Shown piece by piece: positions 36,255 to 46,514 of a stretch of 64,000 nucleotides of DNA (position 1 is its first letter; each line of letters starts with the position of its first letter). This stretch comes from Selaginella tamariscina (taxonomy: Eukaryota > Streptophyta > Lycopodiopsida > Selaginellales > Selaginellaceae). The stretch covers positions 47,638 through 111,637 of the forward strand of contig PUQB01000727.1 in the NCBI GenBank assembly GCA_003024785.1. The letters run 5' to 3'. The position numbers were made by a program, and so were the translations under genes. The notes beneath the pieces were generated by a model. That model was not told the origin of the DNA and did no database searches. It was given only the letters and a program-made list of their open reading frames with translations.

Positions 36255-36333
36255 GTCAGGATGGCCGAGTTGGTTTAAGGCGCTAGTTTCAGGTACTAGT
36301 CCGCAAGGCATGGTTCGAATCCCATTCCTGACA
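36255..36333 (+). tRNA. tRNA-Leu(CAG)-like
   Basis: Acceptor arms GTCAGGA and TCCTGAC pair over seven bases. The D arm is TGGCCGAGTTGGTTTAAGGC. The anticodon arm CTAGT-TTCAGGT-ACTAG gives anticodon CAG, reading CUG (Leu). The T-loop is TTCGAAT. A class II variable arm is present but short (about 10 bases). The T stem looks one G short (ATGG against CCCAT). The gene is 79 bases with an encoded discriminator A, no encoded CCA and no intron, and an A+T-rich tail follows. It is nuclear-type. The missing base may be a sequence error or mark a pseudogene. Confidence 0.8.
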
Positions 36334-36428
36334 AAGAATATTTTATATAACATATGTCATTTATATTTAAGTATGTGATCTCGCACACACACACAGTGAT
36401 CTGCTTAAAAGGCTCGAATTTATGAATA

Positions 36429-39068
36429 TCACAAATCCACAGTGCTGAGCAAGTTTTTCTCTGCGGCAGCCATCTCAGCAGCAATGCCCTCCTTGCTGGA
36501 GAACGTGAGGGGGCCATCGTCCTCAATGTAACCTCCAAACTCAGTAAGCACCTGTTCCTGGCCTCCTCCTCGGCCCGAACCTTGCTCGGCGACTTCTCCG
36601 GAATGTCTCTGTACAAGTGCCTCACTATGAACAGTGCCGTGTCCAAATCGTGCCAGTAGTTCCTGGTCATTTATAAGCATGATTAGCATGCAGATATCTA
36701 TTTACCACAAACTTACGTGTGTGAGCTGATGGCAGAAATATATTGGTGCTCAAACGTCGCTTCCTGTCACAAAGCATTCAGACATGTCATATCTTTGGCA
36801 TACATATTCGTTGACAGAGAAATGAACAATACACCTAGTTTCATAAAACTCCTGCACACACATACACACACACACACACACACACAAAAGATAATCATAT
36901 AGTGTTGAATTGCATATATATTGACGAACCTGAAGCATATAATCAACTCTACCGTCAGGGCTACCTGCTAGCCTCTCCATAACTAAGGACCCATAGCTCC
37001 TCTGTTCTTTGTTGTCATGGATGTCTTCATTGGCTGTAATAATATAATCTCGTTAATACGTATACACTTAAATGTGCGAAGAAAGGGGTAAAAAGATAAT
37101 TAACTTACACTTAGCATCCGAACTTGAAAATGCACTTGCCTCGACTCTAGAAATAAAAATAAGATCAATAACTAACAAACATAATGTAGATAACAGTTCT
37201 AAGTTAACATATACATATGTAGTATATAGAGAAACAATGTATGTGTGCGTGTGTGTGTGTGTGTATGCAGGTCACATAAAAAATAAAATTTGACTTGAGT
37301 TGAACTCACTCCGACTGAGGCTATGGAGCTCACTAAAGCTCGTGATTTAGCACCCAAGTCTTCTCCAAGTTCCTGCACATATGAAATAAGGTTAAAATAT
37401 TGATTTGATTATTAATATTAATTAATACATAATAACTTACCTGCATCCCAATATGCAATCGTTTACCACCTTTATGATATGGAATGAACACAGGCCGCTT
37501 TTGGTTATACTCTTTAGATATTAAAGGTTCGACTCTGTGTAAAACAGTACTTAAAACCATGAACATGCATGTCATATACGTGCAAACATATGCAAATTTA
37601 TATGTATAATGTGTGTGTGTGTATAACACAATGCCATACCTGTATGCAACAGGATCATATGGATGAAAAATGTTCATCATTTGCCTGCAAGCCGGCATCT
37701 CTTCTTCAATTCCTTCGTCTTCCCAATACTCATGTCCCATTCCTGTCCAAAGATTTGTTATACATACCCAACATAGAAAGACACATGTATGTATATACAC
37801 AATCGTTACCTGTTCCAATGCGGACATTACGTAAGCCGAGGAATAGTCCAAGTGGTGATCCAACAGCGAAGAAAGTGTCTATCTGTACAAGGTAAGTAAT
37901 AATATTAATACGAAAATAGTGATATATATTTTGAAAGAACGTTAATAGTATGGATAAATGGCGATTACCTGAAATTGGAGCTTGGTGTACGTAATAAGAG
38001 GAGTATGATGTCTACGAGAAGGAGCAGATTGCAATTGACTGGCTGACTCTTCTCCAACGTTTGCAGTTTCGATCTTAAAAGTGAAAGCTGCAGAAATAAG
38101 AGCATGTGTGTGTGAGGAGACCGAGAGAGAAAGAGAGAGAGCTCACTTCTGCTCTTATAGCCTCAATAGTCTCTGATTCTAATGAAGATTCTTCCCTTCC
38201 TGATAAGTCCTCTTCAGAGTGTTCTGAAACTTTATAATTAAGAACAAGAATGTGAGTTCTAGTTATTCATTTACCTAGGACTTCCTTTGGAGCTTCAGTA
38301 TCAACATTTAAATTAACCTCTTGTATGGGAAACAATGCAGTCAATTCTTCCTGGTGGCAAAGTATATCATATGATAGAACGCTTCCAAGTGAGTGCCATA
38401 TATAGAAATCTGCACAGAGTTAGCATGCTTGTGGCTACTCCAGTATGGACGTGTACTTAATAAATATCACTTGTATACATAACGTGCTGTAACATATATG
38501 CGTGTCTGTGTCCATGCATTATTAACATGCTTAAATGGACTGACCTTCCCATCGTATTCAGGATTCCGCCTCATGAACTTCTCATATAGCCTGTTTAAGG
38601 AAGACGATACCTACAAAAGTTGTCATAGTTAAGAAAATAATGCATATTATCTATTGATCCTTATACACAGAAACGTGGGGGGCGAATACTGCATTTATCT
38701 ATACGTGGGTATACATTATGAATAAATAAAAGAATACATACCGAGTCAATGATGTCCTGGCAGTAGATGGGACTCATATAAATATAACACATCGTGTACG
38801 GTCGCACCGATCATGGTACGAAGCGCTCTAACGCCTTCTAATGTACAATTCTCAACTGCTGCTTCACCTCCTAGCTTAAGATGCCGTCTCCACTGCAACG
38901 AATATACAAACATGCGTATGTGCGTGTTAGTTTTGTGTGTATTAGTGTGTGTGACGAGAATATTCATATAAAGAGCTATGTAAAGATATCATAGAAATTT
39001 GTACCAGTATAGCTTTTACGTGTGTGCATATCTATATCTATATCTATCTGTCTGTCTGTCTGTCTATC

Positions 39069-39113
<45 letters not shown>

Positions 39114-39751
39114 GTATATTATATATAGGAACCAATAGTTCTGCATCGATCTTATGTAGTTAGAAAACGAACAAGATGGAAGGTATATATACGCATGTAT
39201 GCTATGCTTGTATATATGTATGCATCTCTACACGTACCTGGCATGGTATGAAAAGAACTCGTTGACATCTTCGTTGGTACTCTGTGAGATGTTTCTCGGC
39301 CAGCATGGCCGTAGTACGCCGGAATGTTCCCACGTCATCTACCAGGTTTGCCTTTTCAAGCCTTTGTCCAATGCCATGCACCATAACAACTAAATGTCGA
39401 ACAGGCACCTGCGCATGTTTGTATATGTTTGTGTATATATGCACAACCAACAAATTATGCTAAAGAATCTACCTCTGAACAATAATCATCCATCTCTTCT
39501 TCTTTCTTTTGCTGCAGTTCATCCTGCAATTATTTAAATGAAACTTGTGATGTAAACCTCTGTATGACATACCTGGGACGGATGTGATGAATCAGAGAGT
39601 TTACATCCTCGCCGCAGTTTGAATCCGTTGCCTTTGAGGCCAAACATTGAGGATATTCCTGAAGCATCTACATGTAACCATGCCTCCCATGTGTCTTCTT
39701 CCCCAGTAAAAAGTGCATGAAGCCCCTGCATCAATGAGTAAGTTATAATAC

Positions 39752-39788
<37 letters not shown>

Positions 39789-40516
39789 ACTGTGTCATAT
39801 TAAACATGTGTGCATGCGTGCGTACGTGTGAGTTCACACCTGAGTAGCCCCTTGAAAATCCAAACGAGCGGCAAATTCACCGGACGGTTGGAAAGTACGC
39901 CTTAACCAAATCTGCATACATAATATAACACACTAATTTATAAATGGCATACAACTGCGTGCTGTGCGAGCGTGCGTGCGTGTCATATACATATATGCCA
40001 TGATTACAACAACCCACCTTGCTATGATAAGCAAACTCAAGCTGTTCGGCTATGTCTTCTCGCAAAGGCAGCCAATCCACGCTTCCTCTTTGAGCAAACC
40101 AATGCCCCCTTAATACACGCCTATGCTCTCCACCCCAGTACACTGGGAAACACCGCCTCGAGTCCAAATCAACCTATAAACAACATTAGCTGACATGTGT
40201 ATGCATACGTATAACATACATAGGAACATCATCTACATATACTTCTATAATGTGTGTATCCACATACATACACAACTTACCTCGTATAATCCACCTTTGA
40301 CAGGAACTCCAACAACGTCTTCAAAGAACTCCGAGGAGAGTTTTTGAAAGTGGGAGAAGAATCATCATCATGTTTCATTGATTTAGAAGGTCCTTCACTA
40401 CATTCTGCATATTCTCTCCACCACAAGGCCACTAGCTCCTCTTCCCTCTGTATACACATTCATAAAATGTCCGGTTGTATCAATGTGGAGAATGTAAATA
40501 CTCTGCTTATACACAC

Positions 40517-40564
<48 letters not shown>

Positions 40565-40567
40565 TCT

Positions 40568-40612
<45 letters not shown>

Positions 40613-41560
40613 ATATATATATATGCTACCTTCAAAAAACTTTCTTCAAGAGATAATTCAAAAAAAGAATAAAACCCGACACAACTGAATCTAAGAAAGT
40701 CCCCTTTTTCCTACAACTTCAGTCTTCGGCACGGAAGCAGCTACCTCTGCAAGAATAAGTCATCAGAACACAACATACACAAGACACGCATGTACACACC
40801 TACACATATACATATATAGTATATTCATACATTCTTAAGTTTACCATGGATGTCAAGAGTACTTTGCAGAAGTACCATCGAATATCATCCCCATCAGACG
40901 GGCTCCTGGTATGAGCCAAATATTTGGAAGAACGGCAGCTGGACTGGACACCATTTTGCGGTCTCAATTCATCCCCATCATCGCTCACTTCAACAATTTC
41001 ATAGTCGGAAGACACCGAACTGATCTTCATGCACACTGTGTGGGGAAGATACTGAGCCTTGTCCTCGGACTCTATGTATTCCTCGTGAACACTCCGTGGA
41101 GAAGTCTTTTCTGTCTCACTACATTCTTCGGAGATTGAGGCTTCAAACTGGCGGGAGAGAAATGGATCTCTCTGGGGAGTGCGATTCCGCATGTGGGATG
41201 CGTGGAGAAGGAGGAGCCAGCTGGTTATCCAATCCTTGTTCATCTTCCGGGGTTGCTGAGCATCTACTCCTTGGTGATCCTCTTCTGAATGCGGAGGAAG
41301 GGGCGGGGGCTGCTCGTATTGGGCATCTGGTGCTGCTCATCTGCTTCTGAATGTGGAGAAGCGGGTGAGGTGATCATGCTGGGTATGTGGCAATGGGGGA
41401 GGAGATTCATGATCTTCGTCCGGCAATCGCAGAGCATACTTACGTTCTGGTGGGCTGCTTACAATTGGATCTTCCTCGTCGTCGGGCAAGGGAGGTGGCC
41501 CCGGAGCTCTCTGTATAGACCGCCATCGCTATGCATCACTCAGAGCTCCATGATACACAT
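36429..41560 (-). CDS. SGR2: DDHD-domain phospholipase SGR2-like
   Basis: Phosphatidic-acid-preferring phospholipase A1-type protein of the vacuolar membrane, needed in Arabidopsis for amyloplast movement and gravitropism. About twenty short exons on the minus strand. The N-terminal exons (about 40845-41560) are Pro/Glu-rich and contain KYLAHTRSPSDGDDIRWYFC. Then come REEELVALWWREYAECSEGP (about 40281-40450), PVYWGGEHRRVLRGHWF (40017-40173), HLVVMVHGIGQRLEKANLVD (39238-39408), WRRHLKLGGEAAVENCTLEG (38745-38893) and the lipase elbow exon (about 38275-38413). The DDHD region follows (FFAVGSPLGLFLGLRN, GMGHEYW, MMNIFHPYDPVAYR, RVEPL at 37440-37880), and the end is at about 36430 (DTALFIVRHLYRDIPE). 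The GHSLGS serine motif loses one base after YG. The true start is uncertain. Confidence 0.85.
39073..39105. repeat. (CA)n microsatellite in SGR2 intron
   Basis: About 16 CA units preceded by TCTA and TCTG units. It lies inside an intron. Confidence 0.9.
40520..40625. repeat. (GT)n(CT)n(AT)n compound microsatellite in SGR2 intron
   Basis: Uninterrupted GT run of about 20 units, followed by CT runs and an AT run, between two SGR2 exons. Short open frames across it are artefacts of the repeat. Confidence 0.9.
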
Positions 41561-41751
41561 AGCCCTAGAATTTATTTCGGATGAAGCAAAAATACCCACC
41601 TACAGAAATAATACATATGCCATGTATACGTGCGTTGGTGTTGATCACGCTGATTTCATATCGCTACAACTCACTTAAAACCATTGTGTGTTGGTGTGTT
41701 ATTGTGTATTTGAATCAATATACATGGGCAAATATTCACTAGCTCGTCTAC

Positions 41752-44320
41752 TCATGGCCTCAACCTCGGCAGCCTCTTCAAAGTTACCAGTTCCTTATAT
41801 ATGCTTGCCATGAGCACATATGCAGACATCACTCTGTGGTCCAGCCCAAGAACAGACTGGAATGCATGCCTTCCAATGCTTACATTCTTCCATCTCCGAC
41901 AAGAATCCAGCACTGTGGTCCAGATCACGGCATCGGCTTCAAATGGCATCTCCTCGATCAATCTTAACGCTTCATTCAACCGGTTTGCTCGTCCAAGCAG
42001 ATCCACCATGCATGTATAGTGTTGTATGTCACGTGGAAGCCCATATTTTACGCTCATCTCCTCAAAGTAGAGCTTTCCCTCCTCAACAAGACCAGAGTGA
42101 GTACAAGCGGTGAGGATGGAAAGGTAAGTGACACTGTCAGGGAGAGCACGGTCCTTTTGCATGCTCTCAAAGAGGTCGAACACACGCTGTGTGTTACCTT
42201 GTACACTGTAAGCTCCAATCAAGGCGCTCCATAAAACAATAGTCTTGCTTGAAACCAGCCGAAACACGTCCTCAGCTTCGTCCAGGCATCCACACCTCCA
42301 TAGAAGTTTATAAGACAACTGCCGATGGCTGGGTCAGCATGTAGTCCGGCACTGCGTATGTCTCTGTGTATACCTCGGCCACTCTCAAGTGCTGTGAGGC
42401 TAGCACAAGCCTTGAGAACGCCTACATAAGTTCCCGAACCTGGTACGAACCCTTCCTCTTTCATGCGGAAGTAGTGTTCTAAGGCTGAAGCACTCTCCCC
42501 ACAAGATTCGAATGCAAAAATCATGCAGTTCCATAGCACAACATCCTTGTTCTTAATCTTCTCGAAAACCTCTTGGGCACTCGCAGTGCTCCTACATTTA
42601 GCATACATGTCAATGAGAAGGCTAGCTATGCATAGCTCTGTATCCAAACCAAAGCTTGCGATTTGCAAGTGTAATGCCTTTCCTTTGTTTAAAGACTTAA
42701 CTTTGATAATCTTCCTGTCCAGGAGCTCTCCTTGCTCGGCTTCGGCTAAGCTGGCGTATGCCTTGATTGTGGTGGTGCAGGTCACATGATCCGGTGAAAC
42801 CCCGTCCTTGAGCATGTCTTCAAACGAGTGTATGGCTTGCATGCTTTCTCCACGGTTTGAGTAGCCCAGGAGTATGCCTGTCCAGGATATCACGTTCCTG
42901 TGCCGCATGCCTCGGAGAACACTGCAGGCCTCTCTCATACTCCCGCACTTGGCATACATGTCAATCAGTGTGTTTTCCACAAACAGGTCGGGATTACCGA
43001 GGAATTTTGTGGCTTGTATATGTATACTTCTACCTTTCTCCAAGGATTGCAGTTTGACAAGGCTGCCACCAATCACCTGGCCTTGTTCAGCTTCTCCAAG
43101 ACTTGCACAGGACTTGAGTGCGGCAAGGACAGTGACACGATCCACTGGACAGTTCCCAGCATGTTGCATCTGTGTGTAAAGTTCTAGAGCACGGCCAGGC
43201 TTTCCGTTATCCACATACCCCATGATGAGGCAGTTCCACGAGACCGTGTCACGGTGGTGCATGCTGTCGAAAACCATTCGAGACTCTTCCGTGCTTCCGC
43301 ACTTGGCATATAGATCGACAAGTGTGTTCGCCAAGAAGTTCTCTTCCAAGTTTTCTCCAGCCTTGGAATGGATAACTCTGGCTTTCTGTAAGGAGTTGGC
43401 CTTAACTATCTGTCCATCCATTTCCTGGCCAAGTTCGTGCTCAGCTAGAGACGAACAGGCCTTGAATGCAGCAAGGAACGTTGCGCCATCTGGTGAGAAT
43501 CCTCTCTGTTGCATGAGTTCGAAGAGCTCCAGAGCTAAGCTGGCATTCCCATTGTCTGCGTGTCCAATTATTATGCAGTTCCATGTAACCACGCTCTTGT
43601 GTGGCATCCCATGGAAAATCTTGTCAGCTTGTTCCATGGCCCCACATTTGGCATACAAATCTATCAAGGTGCTTGCCACAAACAGGTCCTTTTCGAAACT
43701 AAACCTGGTTGCATCGCGGTGAACAGCTCTCACATTCTCTAGGCACTTGGCCTTGCATGGTTTATCAACGTTTTACCATCTCTGGCTATGAGCAGCTTAG
43801 AACATGCTTTCAGAGCGGCAAGAAATGTGACACGATCTGGTTTGCAACCTCCTTCCACTAGCATGCATGCATAAAGTCTCAAGGCTTGTTCGACGTTCCC
43901 ACTCTGTGCATAACCCTGAATGATTGAGTTCCAGGAGACTACATCTCTAAACTGCATGCTTTCAAATGCTTCACGAGCGTCTCTCATGCTGCCGCATCTG
44001 GCATATAAACTGACGAGGATGTTTGACACAGTAATGTCTGAACAATCCCCAGTTTGAAGTAAGTCTTTATGGATTCTCCTCCCTTGCTTGAAGTCCCTCA
44101 GACTCCTGCAAGCCTTCAATGCTGCTTGAGCAACACAAATGCTCGGGTTCACTCCTTGACGTTTCATTCTCTCATACAAGGCAAGTGCACCAGGATCTGT
44201 TCTTTCTTCTGATCTCTTGTTGTACCATTTGGGCGGAGCTGTGCGAGCATGCTCCATCAGTATCTGGGCTGTCTCAATGGGCATCCTTCCCAGCTTACTA
44301 GATGTGCGTGGCGTGCCCAT
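41752..44320 (-). CDS. PLS-type PPR protein, E subgroup, copy B with frameshifts
   Basis: An RNA-binding organellar PPR protein of about 850 residues. It is read in three frames: 43739-44320 (start MGTPRTSSKLG), 42219-43733 and 41752-42318. The frame breaks near 43775 (an A run one C shorter than in copy A) and near 42300 (after CLINFYG, where RCGCLDEAEDVF continues in the next frame). Repeats carry SLI.MYAKCGS, VSWN and the Leu-rich 'aalkaC' helices. Several repeats have an extra insert between LAE.EQG and SL.KG. The end is an E-type motif (SAYVLMASIYKEL) without DYW. It is the intact-length parent of the truncated copy at 1949-2793. Confidence 0.82.
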
Positions 44321-46439
44321 ATAATGAAGACATGCTCGTGAACTTTTAAACCATGTTTGTCTCGGCTATGCCAAAAACATGTTGAGGATACGATACGAGT
44401 CAATGAACAAAGGTTGATGTTTTACTAAACAATGAGAGATCACATGTTAGATTTGAGCTCATCTAGGAGAACGATCAAGTTGACAAGTGATGAGCCTCCG
44501 TTGTCCATAGCATTTCTACCAAGTCTCATCAAGCCTTGCACTCTTTTCTTCATCTCCTTCCCTCGGTCACTGTCCATCACCTCATAAATTCCTCTCTGAA
44601 CCTCTGCTTTGTCAATCAAGCCACTCTTGGAATCCTTGGTAAGACCCACACCGATCTTCCAGTCATGCTCAACGAGCTTGCAGTTAGTGTTCTGCTCGGC
44701 TCCGTAAGGCCATCCTATCATTGGAACTCCATTGCAAATGCTCTCAACAGTGGAATTCCATCCACAGTGCGTGAGGAATGTAGCCACTGAAGGATGTGCT
44801 AACACCTGGAGCTGAGGTGCCCACGACGTGATGAATCCTTGCCCTTTGGTGCGCTCTATGAAACTGTTGTACTTGTCATCGGAGGTGCCTCTAACCACAA
44901 GCTCCGGCCTGATGACCCACAGAAACGGCTTCTGAGATGCCTCAAGAGCACTTACAAGTTGGTCAAACTGCTCCACACTCAAAACAGCAATGCTGCCGAA
45001 TGAAATGTACAGAACCGACCTTTTTCTTGGAGATCCAACCATTCCACGCAATCGTTACTTTGAGATCTGTACGAAACATATTAATATCTCTAGAACACCT
45101 GTACCATAGATTTGGTACCTGAGTAGCACGTTCATGGGTCCAGTCTCAGCTTTATCCAAGAGAAACATTGGGCCGCTGGCACAAACTTGTTGCCAAGTTC
45201 GCTGCGGAGGAAGTCGAAGGTCTCCTTCTCAAGTTCGTAAAAGGAGTTGACAACAACCCAGGCTGCTCGATGAACATAGGGATATCTTCTTACAGTTATC
45301 TCTTTCCATGCTTCATCCCCTGATGACAAGAGATAGTCCGGAATGGCAGCTAAAGCGAGTGGGCGGATGCCTCTAATGTAGTCAACAACTGTACGAGTTG
45401 CCTCCTCAACCGGAGCTCTCCCTTGAAATTAAAAACACGAAGAAGAGATTTATACATATCACATCACAGGAAAGAACAGACCTTTGGACGGGAAAATGTG
45501 ATCCTTTGCCATGAGTTGTGGTATATGGTACTCACAGCTAGCCCATGTCGCATTTCCTGACCAGAGTATGACCCTAGGTATGCCAAACTGGTCAGCTACA
45601 TCTTGTGTCCAAGGCAAGAAGTAGTCTGAGAGGATGCAGCTTACAGTCCCAAACTTGTTAGAGAGCTCCTTGATGAGGCCAGATAGAGCAGGAGGTAGTT
45701 CCTCCTCAGCTTTTGAGAACCAGGCCAAGATTGCTCAAGCATTCTGCATCAAACCTCTTGGGATGTCCCATGAGAATGGGAGGGAGACAAGATGCATGCT
45801 CAATCCCTTGGGTGCCTTCCAGTGTTTCATCATCTCCTGGTGGAGGCTGTCCACGTTGACGAATGAGACCATGAAGTTCTCCTTGGCAGCTATATGCTTG
45901 CAGAGATGCATCATCGGAGACATGTGACCTTGCGCTGGAAATGGAACAGCCACAATGTGAACCCTGCCACTCTGCCTTGGAACAGTCCATTGCTAACAAG
46001 GAACTGATGACAAAGCCTACAAGAAACACACACATATATATATTACGGTTACACAGGCCGTAGTGCTCGACTACTATTTTGTCTCATGTTGGCCCCGCTG
46101 TCAAAATACGCTGGAGACGACGACTTACGCTGGAGACGTATAGAATACATTAGGATAATTATTATAAAAAGTTAGAATGAGTTGGCCAGTGGGAAGCTTC
46201 CTTGTTGAAGGAACGAATACGGTCCAAGTCAAAGATCCAAAACGAGGCCTATGCTACATGCTTGAACTAAGAATGTACGAGAGTTACTACAAGGGTAATG
46301 TGCAGTTCTAACAGACCAACCGATGCTCCAGAATTGTGAAGTTTATCTAAGTTTATCTTTCGTATGCCTTGGACATTTAAAACATGATACTTTGTTGTGC
46401 TCTCGTGGGCTAGCATGATCACATATGTGGGCAAGGGCA
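43491..46439. repeat. Segmental duplication, copy B
   Basis: Aligns to 1962-5049 in the same orientation. It is continuous with the rest of the PPR gene on the left and with single-copy sequence on the right, so it is probably the original locus. Differences are mostly single-base indels plus short gaps upstream of the UGT. Confidence 0.9.
44440..45990 (-). CDS. UDP-glycosyltransferase (family 1), copy B
   Basis: Second copy of the UGT at 2916-4475, with the same exon structure and the same PSPG box (WAPQ, HCGWNS, terminal EQ) at about 44660-44830. The start is at about 45990 (MDCSKAEW), where copy A has MDSFQGKSG because of two one-base differences. Frame breaks are seen near 45970, 45750, 45170 and 45020 (one A missing relative to copy A). 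Copy A is in frame at these sites, while copy B is in frame at 45290, where copy A is not. Function as for copy A. Confidence 0.78.
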
Positions 46440-46514
46440 TTTAGATGACAAGAAGCCCACTGTGATATGTTGCTGAAGAACAAGTCTCGTTGGATCTCAA
46501 ATTAATGGCTTGTC
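46036..46514. other. Intergenic region between divergent UGT and PPR genes
   Basis: Holds the rest of the duplicated block up to 46439. It includes a short (AC)/(TA) run near 46026-46043. No gene is seen. Confidence 0.5.

Noticed and set aside
39073-39105. Possible CRISPR-like regular repeat
   Set aside because: It is a simple CA dinucleotide run with no spacers; no array with unique spacers exists anywhere in the window.
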